From contig CM029382.1 in NCBI GenBank assembly GCA_017165825.1, positions 19,621,867 through 19,685,866 of the forward strand: a stretch of DNA of 64,000 bases, written 5' to 3'. Positions 12,301 to 21,680 of this stretch are shown piece by piece. The DNA is from Hepsetus odoe. Its lineage: Eukaryota > Chordata > Actinopteri > Characiformes > Hepsetidae. The notes beneath the pieces are model-generated. The model was given only the letters and a program-made list of their open reading frames with translations. It had not been told where the DNA came from and searched no databases. The position numbers and the translations under genes were made by a program. Position 1 is the first letter of the stretch. The number at the start of each line of letters is the position of its first letter.

Positions 12301-15300
12301 GATCATTAAGAACTTAAAATGTGTCATGACACTGCATTGTTCCAGTATTGAAGGATCAATTTTTATCATTAGTGTCTTTGTTCATTCGTTTAGCATACCG
12401 TCCAAGTACAGGACAAGCTTGGATCTCTGGTCTTTGTAAATGTAAACATGTATGAGTAAGTGATTCCAGATCAGGTCAGTATTTAGCGTGATGAAAATTT
12501 CACAAAATTAAAACTACAGCTGTGAATTCCTGCTGGTTCTGATTCGGATTGATTGGTTCCTTCCTTGCTGGAAACAGTCAAATATACCACTAGCAGTTGT
12601 GTAACAAATGTAGAAATCCAGAGGCTCTTTCTATATTATTAGTATAAATATTTTTGATTCATAAATGAAAGTATAATTTCTAAGCAAAGCAAGCGCTAGA
12701 ATTTATACAGACGTACATGGAAAAGTGAAAGTGACAACCCTTGTCATTGCGAGGTCACAGCACACCGTGAACCGCAACGAAATGGGACCTCTGCAGTTAA
12801 CCCATGCACACAAACACCATGCAGCAGTGGGCAGCTATTGAAAGCGCCCGGGAAGCAGTGATAGGGACGGCACCTTGCTCAAGGGTACCTCAGGGCAACC
12901 TACTGGTGAGGGAATCCAACCCACAATCTTCTGATGCGGGGGCAACTCCCTAACCACTTGTCCACCGCTACCCCATGCAACAAACAACCAAAAGTGTGTT
13001 TGGTGGAGTGTTTTTTGTTCATGTTTCTTCTTCCCATTGTCTCAGTTTCAGTCAAGAACATGCATCAAGTTTGCTGTCAATAGCCTAAAATAGATTAATA
13101 TAAACACAAAAAAGAAAACAGATAGCATGTGAAAACCGTCGGTGATGAGCTGTTATTGTGTTGCTAATGTGGCTTTACTCGTGGCAGGGGGAACGTCTGA
13201 GTCATGCAGTGGGATGTGCATTCGCTGCCTGTTTAGAGCGGAAGCAGCGGCGGGAGAAGGAGTGTGGGGTGACGGCCTCTTTTGATGCCAGCCGCACATC
13301 TTTTGTCCGAGAGGGATCCTTCCGTGTGTCATCAGCTGGGCAGCAGGGCGACAGGGAGGATCTCATGAAGCAGCTCCAGGACAAAAAGAAAGGTCAGCAC
13401 CTCTGAGCTCAGCACACATCCAGCCCAGCTTCATAATGCCACCCCACACTCAGTAAAGCCAAGTAAAATCTTTATATATTGCATTTTACCCAAACCGAGT
13501 GAAATGTCTGAATATTAGCTAAATATATATTAGAAATTTTGTTTAAGTGATTCCAGTCTGTCATACGATGCTCTGCCCTGACAGCCCTGTAACATCCGAC
13601 ACCTTCTTAGACTCTGGGTATCTTTACCTTTGTGAGTCAGGGCAGAGCTGTTGCTCTTTGTTTTGTCACGTTTGTGGGGTCTTTGCAAGCACTGGTTATT
13701 GCATTTGGATTATGCTTGTGCAACGAGCTTGTTCATTGCATTCATCTTTACTGAAACCCCTTTCTATGATCCTAACTTATGACCTGGCTGTTGTCCTGCC
13801 TGCCATACTGTTATATTAATTTAAAATCGATGCCTCTTTCTTTCTGCAGAATCATGTGTCATCCCTGCAGTGCCGCCGGGCAATGCCTCACCACCAGAGG
13901 GTGCAGCCACACAGATGGAGCGGGTGGAGGCAGGTGGGCCTCATGTTATCCCACGCCGACATGCCCCCCTTGAGCAGCTGGTACGACAGGGCTCTTTTCG
14001 TGGCTTCCCCACCCTCAGCCAGAAGAACTCACCATTCAAAAGGCAGCTGTCACTGCGCCTCAACGACCTGCCCTCCACCCTGCAGCGCAAAACTGACTTC
14101 CAGACCAAGAACCCAGGTCAGACATTAGATCCCCTTGGGAAATACAGTGAAGGTCAAGGGGGTTAGAGTGTGAACTTGAACTTTTCCCTGTTATTCTCAT
14201 ACTGCCTGCAGTCCTGCCTTCACTGAAGATGGCTTAACATGTTATTTTGATAGTACGTAAACCAGGGGTACTGACTGCAGTAGAAGATTTAACCCAGCCA
14301 TTCAAAATAAAACCCAGTGTAACAAAATAGTCAGAGTAGCCAGTTGATTCAACTTCACTGTATGTTCACCCATCAATACATCCATCTATCATGGATCTAT
14401 CTGCCGTGGATTTTTTTCTTTTATAGTCATTTTGTTATAGCGTGACCCACTCCGAACACCAAGAGCCACACTGGGTTAGGACAAGAGGGAGACCCGAAGC
14501 AGCCACTAAACCAGGTGGAAATTAAAGGGTTGAAACAGGTGTAAAACAAAAACAAACCAAATCCCAAAATGGATGGAAAGCGAAGAACTGTCAATGTCTC
14601 AAAATGGGTGTAATATTAAAAGCAGTCAAATTAAAGTGGCAGGACAGATAAACGTCTGGGCTGTAAACCGAGCTGAGAAAAACTCAAATAAGTCTCGCAG
14701 CACAAAGGAAGGGGGGCTTCTAATCACACATGTGTGTGCATGCTTGTGTGACAACGTTCTCTCTTTCTTGTCTTGAAACCTGAGAAAGGGGGGTTTAGTG
14801 TCAGCAAACACAACAAGTCAATGTTCGAGGGTTTAATTCTGACACGAACACGCGGAGAGAGAGGGGAGACCCGAGAGTAAACTCAAAGATCTTTGCCAAA
14901 TTACCTGCAAAATCATGAAACGACCAGCAAGCACTTGCAGGCTGGTTGGCCTTATAAAAGGGAGTGACAGCTGTAGACAACCGTTCCACATTACCGTCCC
15001 ACTCGCTGCTCTCCCTACACCGGTATGACGCCCCTTAGCGGCCGGGCAGGAACAGGCTCTTACACATTTATACATTATGAACTTCTTCTGATCAGCTATA
15101 TTGACTTGTTCTGAAAATATGACATGATACGATATATGAATTATGATAACAAAAATATGAGCTTAAACTAGTTATCTTGGTTAGGGGCAGCGGTGGTCTA
15201 GTGGATAGGAGCCAGTAGGTTGCCCTGAGGTACCCTTGAGCAAGGTACCGTCCCCATCACTGCTCCCCAGGCGCTTTCATAGCTGCCCCCTGCTGCACGG

Positions 15301-18300
15301 TGTGTGTTTGTGCATGGGTTAAATGCAGAGATTTCCAATTTCGTTGTGGTTTACAGTGTGCTGTGCTGTGTGTACTCACAGTGATAAGAATAGTCACTTT
15401 CATTTTTTCACTTGCCCACCAAAAAACTCTATATATAACAAACTTCAAATAACAAAAACAAAAATACATATCACACCCGGGGGCAGCGGTGGCCTAGTGG
15501 TTAGGGTGTTGGCCGCGTGATCGGCGGATCGGGGGTTCGAACCCCTTCCTGGTGGGTTGCCCTGAGGTTACCCTTACCCTTGAGCAAGGTGCCGTCCCTG
15601 TCCCGCTCCTCCCTGCGATGGGCTGGCGACCTGTCCAGGGTGCGTCCCCCGTCCTCGCCCTGTGTGCGCTGGCTTGGACACCAGCACCCCCCCGCGACCC
15701 CGTTTGGGACAAGCGGCAGATAATGGATGGATGGATGGACATATCACACCCAAAACATTATTTGTTAAATCTCTTTAATGAAGTCCTGCAGATTACAAAA
15801 ATGCATGGGTTTCATTACGCGCAGTGTTTTGAGGAAATAGGTTTAAACCTGTTTAAAGCACATTCTGGATACAGTTATTTATGCATCTAACAGAGCCTCC
15901 CACCCAGATATACTACTGAGACACAGTTTGTATGAAATGTCCAGTTCATTGGTGTTTTTATTTCTTTTTATTTTTCTGTTATTAAATCTGCACAATAACA
16001 TCTTTCTCCCGAAAGGAGAAACACAGCAATGAAAGAAATTCATATTACTCAGCAGTAAACCATCAGCATATTTCTCAATTTATTATTAATTTGCATCTGG
16101 AGGTAAATGTATTTCACATGTAAGCCACTATTAGAATAATTGTCAGATTATAATATAAATATATATAATATAAATGCAAAACTACTCTGCAAAACAAGTG
16201 TCTTATACAAACTTTCCTCCTAAAAAGTGCTACAATAATGGGACTTATTATTGTCTAATATTACTTATTATTATTACTTATTACTAATAGATATTTTTAG
16301 AGAAGCTCTGCCAGTGTGTTGGGATTACCCTGTTGGCTGCTTTGCTGAACCATGAATCATGGTTTCCATGCTGCACTGTGCATTTTAGAGAGAAACCCTC
16401 CATCTCCAGGGTGTACACTGTGCAGATATGCAGCCCTCTGTTGATTGTTTTAATCCCAGGTCATAATGAACATGAGACCTACGAATGATGTGCTGTTTTA
16501 ATCATTGCAGTGGGTCATTAATATTATAACATGATGTTCATTATGTTAAAAATTGACATTTACATTTACGGCATTTAGCAGACGCTCTTGTCCCGAGTGA
16601 CTTACAGGTCCTAATTATAGGGACAGTCCCCCTGGAGCAACTCGGGGTTAAGGGTCTTGCTCAGGGACCCAGTGATGGTAGTGCTAGAGGTGGGATTCGA
16701 ACCTGGGACCTCTTGAGCAATTGGTCCATAGGCAAGTACCCTACCACTAGACCACCACCACCCAAAATTAAAACTGTTAAATGGTTTGCCTGTTAAGAGA
16801 ATGTTTTACAAGGGACATAAAACAGAATTAAAGTAAAGTGCTCCATATAACCATTCAGCTACCATTCCAGAAAGATGCCACAGACTCCACAGGATGCATA
16901 TTGTTTTATTAAGCTTCAATGCTCTGAAAGGCCTTTCCGCCTGATTTTTGATTCGTGTAATTGACCTCTTTTATTGATCTTTTCCCACCAGTCCCTGAAA
17001 TGAACCTATCTGTGGCAGGAGAAGCAGACAGTATCAATGCACTGTGCAGTCAAATCAACAGCTCCTTCGCCAAACCCTCGGAGGACCTCTGCACCAAAAC
17101 TACCAGCAACGGCATGCCTGCATGCAATGTCCCTCCTGCCATTCCTCCTCCACCTGTCCCTCTGCAAGGTGAGACTGAAGATACACACATATACACACCA
17201 TTAAACCATGTACTGTTTGCTTATTTTACACATTTTGCAAAGCATCAGTGATTGCACAGAGACCAGCTAATAAATTTATACTCCACTGTTTTTTTTTCTA
17301 TAGCTTCTATGACTTTCATGTATTTGCTGTCCTGTCTTTCTGTGATACAACAGATTTGTCCAGCTGGCATCAAGGCTATGCACAGCAAGAGTTTTGTCAT
17401 GAATGCTATGCCCGGGAGCTTGAACTGCTTCATCTGGTCAGTTTTAAGCTGCCAGTCCAGTGCAGTTTATATCTCGAGGCAGGATTCCAGGAACCCACCA
17501 GGGTAAAGTGGAGGCTTGCTTCAGTCTTACCTTGATAAATGTGATACAGCATGACCTCTCTTTCCTGGGTTGGTACTGAATAATTCCATCACTGATGACA
17601 CCTTCTATTGTCCTGGGTACTTGGTGGTACTTCCCCACAGGGCCTTCAGGCAACAGCTGAGGATGTGCTCATTATCAAAGTGAATCATGCACTTTATGGG
17701 TTATGTGAGGTTATCTAGCGGTAGCCTAGTGGGACTAAGCCCCAGGATTGGAAGGTCATGGATTCGAATCCCAGACCAGAAGGTTGTCTTCAGGTGCCCT
17801 TGAGAAAGGTACTATCCCCATCACTGCTACCAGGATGCTTTAAATAGCTGCCCCCTGCTACACGGTGTGTCTGGGTGAAAGGCAGAGGTTGAATTTCGTT
17901 GTCTCACTGTGTGCTGTGCTGTGTTTCACAATGACAAATAGTCGCTTTCTCTTTCACTTCACTTCAATAGAAGCTGTTCAAACTAGAGATGATATTGTAC
18001 ATGGATTGGAATGGACAGGGAATTTGATACAGAGATACTTGGTTTTCTAGAGCTCTGATCAAGAACCCTTTCTGTCCATCGCTTGTTCACATCTCTCCCA
18101 CACAGCCTGCTGTTGCAGCCACACCATCCTACTATGTTGTACTCTCACACTAACTCACATTTTGTCCTGGACCAGAGGAAATCTTCACTTGTCTTGTTTG
18201 TACCATAGAAATCTGTTAAAATACCACCGGAACTCAATTCTTGATCAGCTGCGCCCTGTGCCCTCCACATTCTCCCTTCATTCACTTCTATGCGAGCCAA

Positions 18301-20756
18301 AGACACATTGCTGGTAAAGGGGAGACAAGGCTGATTGTTCTGTTCTTACTAGTGTTCTTGTTCACAAGCATTTTGCAAAGCACAACCACTGGGCTACCTT
18401 TCCTCCTTTTACAATAACTTTTACTGCAAATGCAGTAACGCAGGACTATTTGAAATTTTATAGGGAACTCCACATGGTGGAGGGTCTAAGGATGATCTAA
18501 AATCCCTTACAGCCCATCTAATTTCCCTCATTGTGGGCTCTTTATTGAGGTGGGGGTTTTTGAAATGATCAAGTCTTTGCGACTCACCTTCCTACCTTGC
18601 TTCACTGCTTTAGATATCTTAAAGCTGTAGATTGCTCTGCTTGAGGAACAAGCAAGGTGACCATTGCATTTATGATGAAGTTGTTGCTGTGGCAAATTCA
18701 AAGTGATGGCTGCCCATTCTTAGGCATATCTCTCCTTCAGCTGTGACAGAGGGACTTTAACCCCATTTTGCTAACTTTTATGCCAGTTATACCTCGTCTT
18801 AATTATTCACTTCTTTTTCCTCTAATAGATCTGGGGTAGTGGTGGCCTAGTGGTTAGGGACTAGGTTCCAGGATCATAAATTTGTCGTTTTGAATACCGA
18901 AATTGAAGGCTGCTATGAGGTACCCTTGAGCAAGGTACCGTCTCTACCACTTCTCCCTGGGTGTTGGATATGGCTGCCCACTGCTGCATGTAAATATGGT
19001 TTAAATGCATATGATCCATTTCGTGGTGGTTCACAGTGTGGTGTGCTGTGAGCTCATGATGACAAATTATCACTTTCATTTCATCTTCATGAGCACCCCA
19101 AAGTGTGGTGCTTGGGATTAGCAGACTGCCTGTAGGGGTTGCAGAAGAAAAAAAAACCTTATTGCAGAAATTAAGAAATTTTTCAGAATTTAAAAAAGAT
19201 TTTTTTGTTTTGGATATTGCCTGCCCTTAACAATATCTGACTTATTTGAGGCTAGTTTCTCTAATTTGATATCAATAAAGACTAAATACAGTCAAAGGTT
19301 GAATGCTATTGCAAAAGGTCAAAGGTGTTTTGTGACCTAAAACTTTGGGAAACACATTATTAGAGCAAATGTTTTCAGGCTTATCCAAAGGGTGCGTGTT
19401 TTCTGTGAGGTAGAATTAAGAGGCATTAACTCAACAGATATCCTGTTCCTGTCACCAGCAAAAGTTGCACCCGGTGATAGGAACAAGATATTTGATGAGT
19501 TTATGCCACTTAATGCTACCTCACAGAAAACAACTTTACAAATTGGTTACAAACATCTGTTCTCCATCATTTGATGCATTACTGTATTATAATAGTTCTG
19601 AGAAAATACTAATTTGATAAAAGTATTACCAGTATTTTACCACCACAATAATTTAATATATAAACTAAAGAGATCACATGTAGGTTTACTAGTCATTAAG
19701 GAGAGCAAATATAGCGCATTATTTGTACTGTAGACATCAGATCCCTTATATCCTGTCAGAAATCGGGAGTAGATACATTTCACACTATTTCAAATAAATT
19801 ATGCAGAAATTTTCTTGAAGGTCGATAAGACTCACCTTTAAAGGCTAGACTTGTTCTAAGTTGACTAGACTCAGATTGCTACTTATGTATGTAATTCAAC
19901 TGTTAGAATAGTTGTTCATATTGCATCTCTTATTATATCCCCTACAGCTACCACATCCTGGGTCCAGACAGAACCTGCTGTCCATTCCCCTCCTCCCATT
20001 GCACAAAGCGGTCACAAGCGGACGCCATCGGAAGCTGAGCGTTGGCTTGAGGAGGTAGCCAAGGCTGTGAAGGCTCAGCAGCAGTCTCCACCCACCCTGC
20101 CACCACCACCTACCCAGCAGCCTCCACCAGTTCCCACCATGCCTATGCCTCCCCCAGGCTCTCTTCCCACTTCAATGCAGCCCTTCCCCATGGCTTTTGA
20201 CAACACTCCAGCACCTGTGGGCATGTACGGCCAGCCACCACTTCAGCCGGCCTACATGCCCATGCAGGCCTACATGCCCACAGTGGCCAACAGCATGACC
20301 TATCCTAATGCCAGTGTGCCAGTGGTGGGCATCACTCCCTCGCAAATGGTGGCTAACGTCTTCTGCAGCGCCACTGGCTCAACCGGGGGGCCCATGGGCC
20401 CCAAGGCTGGCACACTTGGTGGAGGAACCGCTGCCTTCCCCAGCTTGCCTGGGGGCTTTCCAGGCACCACGTTTGCCAATCCTCTGGCCGTCAATGGAAT
20501 CCCTCATAACACGCTCCCACCCAACACCATTACCACCACGTCCACTACCAATGTTACGCAGAATGGCAATAGTATTGGGAGTGGAGGCACCAGCAGCTGG
20601 CCAATGGAGAGCCAGCCGCAGGCCAATCTCCCAGCTGATGCCCAGGAAGCTGAGCGTTTTGAGGCCAAGTGGGCAGCACTTGAGTCCAAATCGCAACCCA
20701 AGGCATCCAACCCTTTCTCCAATGACTTACAAAAGACTTTTGAAATTGAGCTATAA
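2126..20756 (+). CDS. numbl: numb-like endocytic adaptor (numbl), complete coding span, 8 coding exons
   Basis: Numb-family adaptors bind cargo tails through a PTB domain and recruit endocytic proteins; they act at the plasma membrane and endosomes and restrain Notch signalling in neural progenitors. Coding exons are 2126-2251, 7560-7634, 10164-10238, 11957-12097, 13188-13392, 13850-14116, 16992-17168 and 19948-20756; all splice sites are GT-AG and the sum is exactly 624 codons plus stop (human NUMBL is about 609). The PTB domain spans roughly residues 25-175. Basophilic (aPKC-type) serines sit at S7, S256 (RQGSFRGF) and S275 (KRQLSLR). The C-terminal NPF at 610-612 binds EH domains. NUMBL rather than NUMB is indicated by RQSLRRKKP at the start, no 11-residue PTB insert, GDSDSINALC-like and GHKRTPSEAERWLEEV motifs and no second proline-rich cassette exon. 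Odd: the AP-2-binding DPF reads ERF (591-593), and the mammalian NUMBL poly-Gln tract is only QQQ. A 5' non-coding exon must lie upstream of 2101. It is convergent with the zfyve1-like gene. Confidence 0.93.
2664..2866 (-). mobile_element. SINE family A copy (tRNA-derived)
   Basis: Minus orientation: tail GTGAAAGTGACTATTCTTGT at the left, CAGCAGGGGGCAGCTATGAA in the middle, and B-box-like GTGTTCAAACCCC complement at the right. The head is truncated. Confidence 0.8.
3831..4066 (+). mobile_element. SINE family A copy, near full length
   Basis: A-box region TGGTGGCCTAGTGGTTAGG and B-box GAGTTCAAACCCC mark the tRNA-derived head; the body runs TTGCCCTGAGGTACCCTTGA to the tail AATGACAAGAATAGTCACTC. 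Directly abuts a family B SINE at 4088. Confidence 0.85.
4088..4266 (-). mobile_element. SINE family B copy
   Basis: Left end CATTTATCAGACACTCTTAT, right end CTAGACCACCAACACC (complement of the tRNA-like GGTGGTCTAG head). Family B recurs at 16.6, 31.4, 37.8 and 38.4 kb. Confidence 0.8.
5301..5625 (+). mobile_element. SINE-like element, family C
   Basis: GTGCTGCCTCCTCACAGTGA, GGGTTCGATTCCTAG (B-box), then GTCCTTTCTGTGAGGAGTTT and TTTCCTCTGGGTGCATTGG, a widespread teleost repeat; ends GTGGCTCAGAAAAGG. A second copy is at 43.6 kb. Confidence 0.75.
5985..6300 (+). mobile_element. possible solo LTR with internal 8-bp tandem repeat
   Basis: A GC-richer block begins TGTCACGGGTG, contains a TATTTAAG TATA-like box near 6083 and AATAAAG near 6251, in the order expected of an LTR promoter and polyadenylation signal. 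Between them is a tandem run of GGTATCTT (6142-6187, about 5.75 copies). Target duplication and terminal CA are not clear, so the identity is tentative. Confidence 0.3.
6142..6187 (+). repeat. 8-bp tandem repeat (GGTATCTT)n
   Basis: Five full units plus GGTATC, without visible mismatches, inside the LTR-like block. Confidence 0.85.
6318..6697. mobile_element. Tc1/mariner-type MITE with long imperfect terminal inverted repeats
   Basis: About 380 bp bounded by TA-flanked CAGTACTGTGCAAAAGTTTT and its complement. The inverted similarity extends inward roughly 140 bp on each side (for example AAATCAATATTTG against TAAATATTGATTTG), so the element could fold back. No transposase is present. It lies in numbl intron 1. 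Confidence 0.8.
7560..7634 (+). CDS. numbl: numbl coding exon 2 (PTB, residues 43-67)
   Basis: 75 nt encoding YLGLVEVEESRGMHVCEEAV and the following KKLKV, the first PTB beta strand and helix. Acceptor ttgcag ends at 7559; donor gtgagc starts at 7635; both junctions are phase 0. Confidence 0.93.
8337..8555 (+). mobile_element. SINE family A copy, diverged
   Basis: Head GGCAGTGGTGGCTTGGTGAT, body CATTGAGCAAGATACCGTCA, GCTGCCCCCTGC and tail CTTGACAAATGG. Confidence 0.75.
9281..9351 (+). repeat. CT microsatellite
   Basis: Pure (CT)n run of about 27 units after short TTCTCT imperfections. Confidence 0.9.
10164..10238 (+). CDS. numbl: numbl coding exon 3 (PTB, residues 68-92)
   Basis: 75 nt encoding SGKKTVKAVLWVSADGLRVV and DDKTK, phase 0 at both ends, donor gtaagt. 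In NUMB an 11-residue alternative cassette (the PTB insert) would lie just before this exon. I could not find such a cassette in the preceding intron, as expected for NUMBL. Confidence 0.93.
10239..11956. other. numbl intron 3
   Basis: 1.7 kb without recognised repeats. The segment about 11.1-11.5 kb is GC-richer than its surroundings, with pyrimidine-rich tracts, and could be a conserved non-coding element. Confidence 0.7.
11957..12097 (+). CDS. numbl: numbl coding exon 4 (PTB core, residues 93-139)
   Basis: 141 nt encoding the most conserved PTB stretch, including DLIVDQTIEKVSFCAPD and ICRDGTTRRWICHCF. Acceptor ctgtag ends at 11956, donor gtaaga starts at 12098, phase 0 at both ends. Confidence 0.95.
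12098..13187. other. numbl intron 4
   Basis: 1.1 kb carrying one minus-strand family A SINE; otherwise nothing recognised. Confidence 0.85.
12722..12975 (-). mobile_element. SINE family A copy, near full length
   Basis: Tail AAGTGAAAGTGACAACCCTT at left, head complement CTAACCACTTGTCCACCGCT at right; lies in numbl intron 4. Confidence 0.85.
13188..13392 (+). CDS. numbl: numbl coding exon 5 (end of PTB and linker, residues 140-207 plus 1 nt)
   Basis: Encodes GERLSHAVGCAFAACLERKQ and continues through ECGVTASFDASRTSF to a basic/acidic linker ending KQLQDKKK. The RREKECGV form matches NUMBL better than NUMB. Acceptor ggcag ends at 13187; donor gtcagc at 13393; ends in phase 1. Confidence 0.93.
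13393..13849. other. numbl intron 5
   Basis: 457 bp, no repeats or further signals recognised. Confidence 0.85.
13850..14116 (+). CDS. numbl: numbl coding exon 6 (phosphoserine region, residues 208-296)
   Basis: Starts by completing the split Glu codon. After a poorly conserved PAVPPGNASPPEG stretch it encodes IPRRHAPLEQLVRQGSFRGF and KRQLSLRLNDLPSTLQRKTD, the conserved block whose serines (S256, S275) are aPKC/CaMK and 14-3-3 sites in mammalian Numb proteins. Acceptor ctgcag ends at 13849; donor gtcaga at 14117; ends in phase 1. Confidence 0.93.
14442..15064 (-). mobile_element. LTR-retrotransposon fragment: LTR plus primer-binding-site-like motif
   Basis: On the minus strand the block starts TGTAAGAGCCTGTTCC, has a TATA box (TTTTATAAGG) about 110 nt in, and an AATTAAACC poly(A)-like signal further on. 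It ends at TGGTGTTCGGAGTGGGTCAC, which begins with TGG and resembles primer-binding sites complementary to a tRNA 3' end. No gag or pol coding follows, so only an end survives. It lies in numbl intron 6 on the opposite strand. Confidence 0.4.
15184..15404 (+). mobile_element. SINE family A copy with internally deleted head
   Basis: Head GGGGCAGCGGTGGTCTAGTG jumps straight to CCAGTAGGTTGCCCTGAGG, so the B-box is missing; the body and tail are otherwise well preserved. Confidence 0.8.
15479..15739 (+). mobile_element. composite SINE: family A head with a different 3' body
   Basis: Intact A-box (GGTGGCCTAGTGGTTAGG) and B-box (GGGGTTCGAACCCC), then after GAGCAAGGTGCCGTCC it switches to GGGCTGGCGACCTGTCCAGG and ends in a (TGGA)n tail. 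Best preserved SINE of the window, so probably young. Confidence 0.8.
16556..16764 (-). mobile_element. SINE family B copy
   Basis: TTTACGGCATTTAGCAGACG at left, GGGATTCGAACCTGG B-box complement region and CTAGACCACCACCACCC at right. Confidence 0.85.
16992..17168 (+). CDS. numbl: numbl coding exon 7 (residues 297-355)
   Basis: Encodes VPEMNLSVAGEADSINALCS, then a Ser/Thr-rich segment and a PPAIPPPPVPLQ proline run that could bind SH3 domains. The SINALC motif is shared with NUMBL (NUMB has SISSLC). Acceptor accag ends at 16991; donor gtgaga at 17169; phase 1 at the 3' end. Confidence 0.92.
17712..17963 (+). mobile_element. SINE family A copy
   Basis: GCGGTAGCCTAGTGG head, GGATTCGAATCCCAG B-box, CCCTTGAGAAAGGTACTATC body, TTCACAATGACAAATAGTCG tail. 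Confidence 0.8.
18832..19082 (+). mobile_element. SINE family A copy
   Basis: GGGGTAGTGGTGGCCTAGTG head; B-box eroded; GAGGTACCCTTGAGCAAGGT body; tail ATGATGACAAATTATCAC. Confidence 0.8.
19948..20756 (+). CDS. numbl: numbl terminal coding exon (residues 356-624)
   Basis: Large last exon. It contains GHKRTPSEAERWLEEV, a proline-rich region (PPTLPPPPTQQPPPVPTM), the family block VPVVGITPSQMVANVFCSA, a Gly/Thr/Asn-rich lineage-specific segment, FEAKWAALES and the terminal NPFSNDLQKTFEIEL. The stop TAA is at 20754-20756. The residue triplet that is DPF in mammals is ERF here. The acceptor tacag ends at 19947. Confidence 0.95.
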
Positions 20757-21680
20757 TCTTGCGTAAACTCTGTGGCTTCATAGACCCTTGATATACGGAA
20801 ATACTCCACATCCTGTTGCTTTAGCTTCTTCTGTTTTTTCTCCTGATTTATTTCTCAAAGGTAATCACTACTGTATGCACCTGCTCCTTAAGGTCATTAC
20901 TTTTATGTAGGCAATGTCCGTTTCGTGTTTTGTGTCATTCAGATCATTGACTTTAGACTTTTAGGTCTGGGAACACAGGAATGTCTCAAAACCCAGAAAT
21001 ACAGTCACTTCACTTTGGGCACTTAGAGTACAGGGATGGCTTCTGAGTTTAAGGTTGTCTTCATCAGCAGTGGTCCTGGTTTACCAAGTGAATCATATGA
21101 CCTTCAAAGCCTATGAGATCAATTGATTATTGACTGATAATTGGATAGCCAGAGTATCTATTTATTATTTTTCATGTAACTGTGACAGGTATTTTAAATC
21201 TGATGTGTACTTGACTCTAAGTGAATTGGTTTCCATGTATTTTTTAAACTGCTTGAAGCAAGATCGCCTGTAATTTGGCAGCAGGGAGTTATGATTCACC
21301 AGATGAGAGGCTGCATGATCAGAGCTTGATTGAGCTGCGAGAAAATGCTGTGTGAGAGTGTAAATAGCATGTTTTTTTTTTCCTCTCCTTATTTATCACC
21401 CTCTTTGTGGCTGTTAATTATAATTCATCCCTGTGAGGCACAAGGGTCATCATATCTATCCAGGAACCCATGGATGCTGAAAGGATTGGCAGCAGGCACA
21501 GCGCAATTCTGATTATGCTGATGAGTTCATCAACACAAATTGCCACCTCATGCAGAAGTTGCTACTGGGTTGAGGTGAAATTGACATGAAGGCTCCAGCG
21601 ACGTAGCTGTAGAGGTACATGAAGTACGTGTTTTCAGGGCAGGTCAAAAGTTTGAGGACCCAATCTTTTTATAATAAACA
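20757..21680 (+). other. numbl: probable numbl 3' UTR
   Basis: Repeat-poor sequence follows the stop codon. The first AATAAA on this strand is at 21673-21678, giving a UTR of about 0.9 kb. The signal lies beside what may be a decayed inverted-repeat element, so the true poly(A) site could be elsewhere. Confidence 0.35.

Larger units (their letters stand above)
14117..16991. other. numbl intron 6
   Basis: 2.9 kb with an LTR-retrotransposon fragment (14.44 kb), two SINEs in tandem (15.18 and 15.48 kb) and a family B SINE (16.56 kb). The 15.9-16.5 kb part is AT-rich and unassigned. Confidence 0.85.
17169..19947. other. numbl intron 7
   Basis: 2.8 kb with two family A SINEs (17.71 and 18.83 kb). 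No counterpart of the NUMB proline-rich cassette exon was seen. Confidence 0.85.

Noticed and set aside
15517..15890. Open frames near 15.5-15.9 kb
   Set aside because: They translate a SINE body.
2126..20756. Identification as numb rather than numbl
   Set aside because: RQSLRRKKP, RQRREKECGV, SINALC and GHKRTPSEAERW forms, and lack of the NUMB cassette exons, fit NUMBL better.
20379..20809. Antisense open frames over the last numbl exon
   Set aside because: Shadows of the GC-rich numbl coding frame, with no independent signal.
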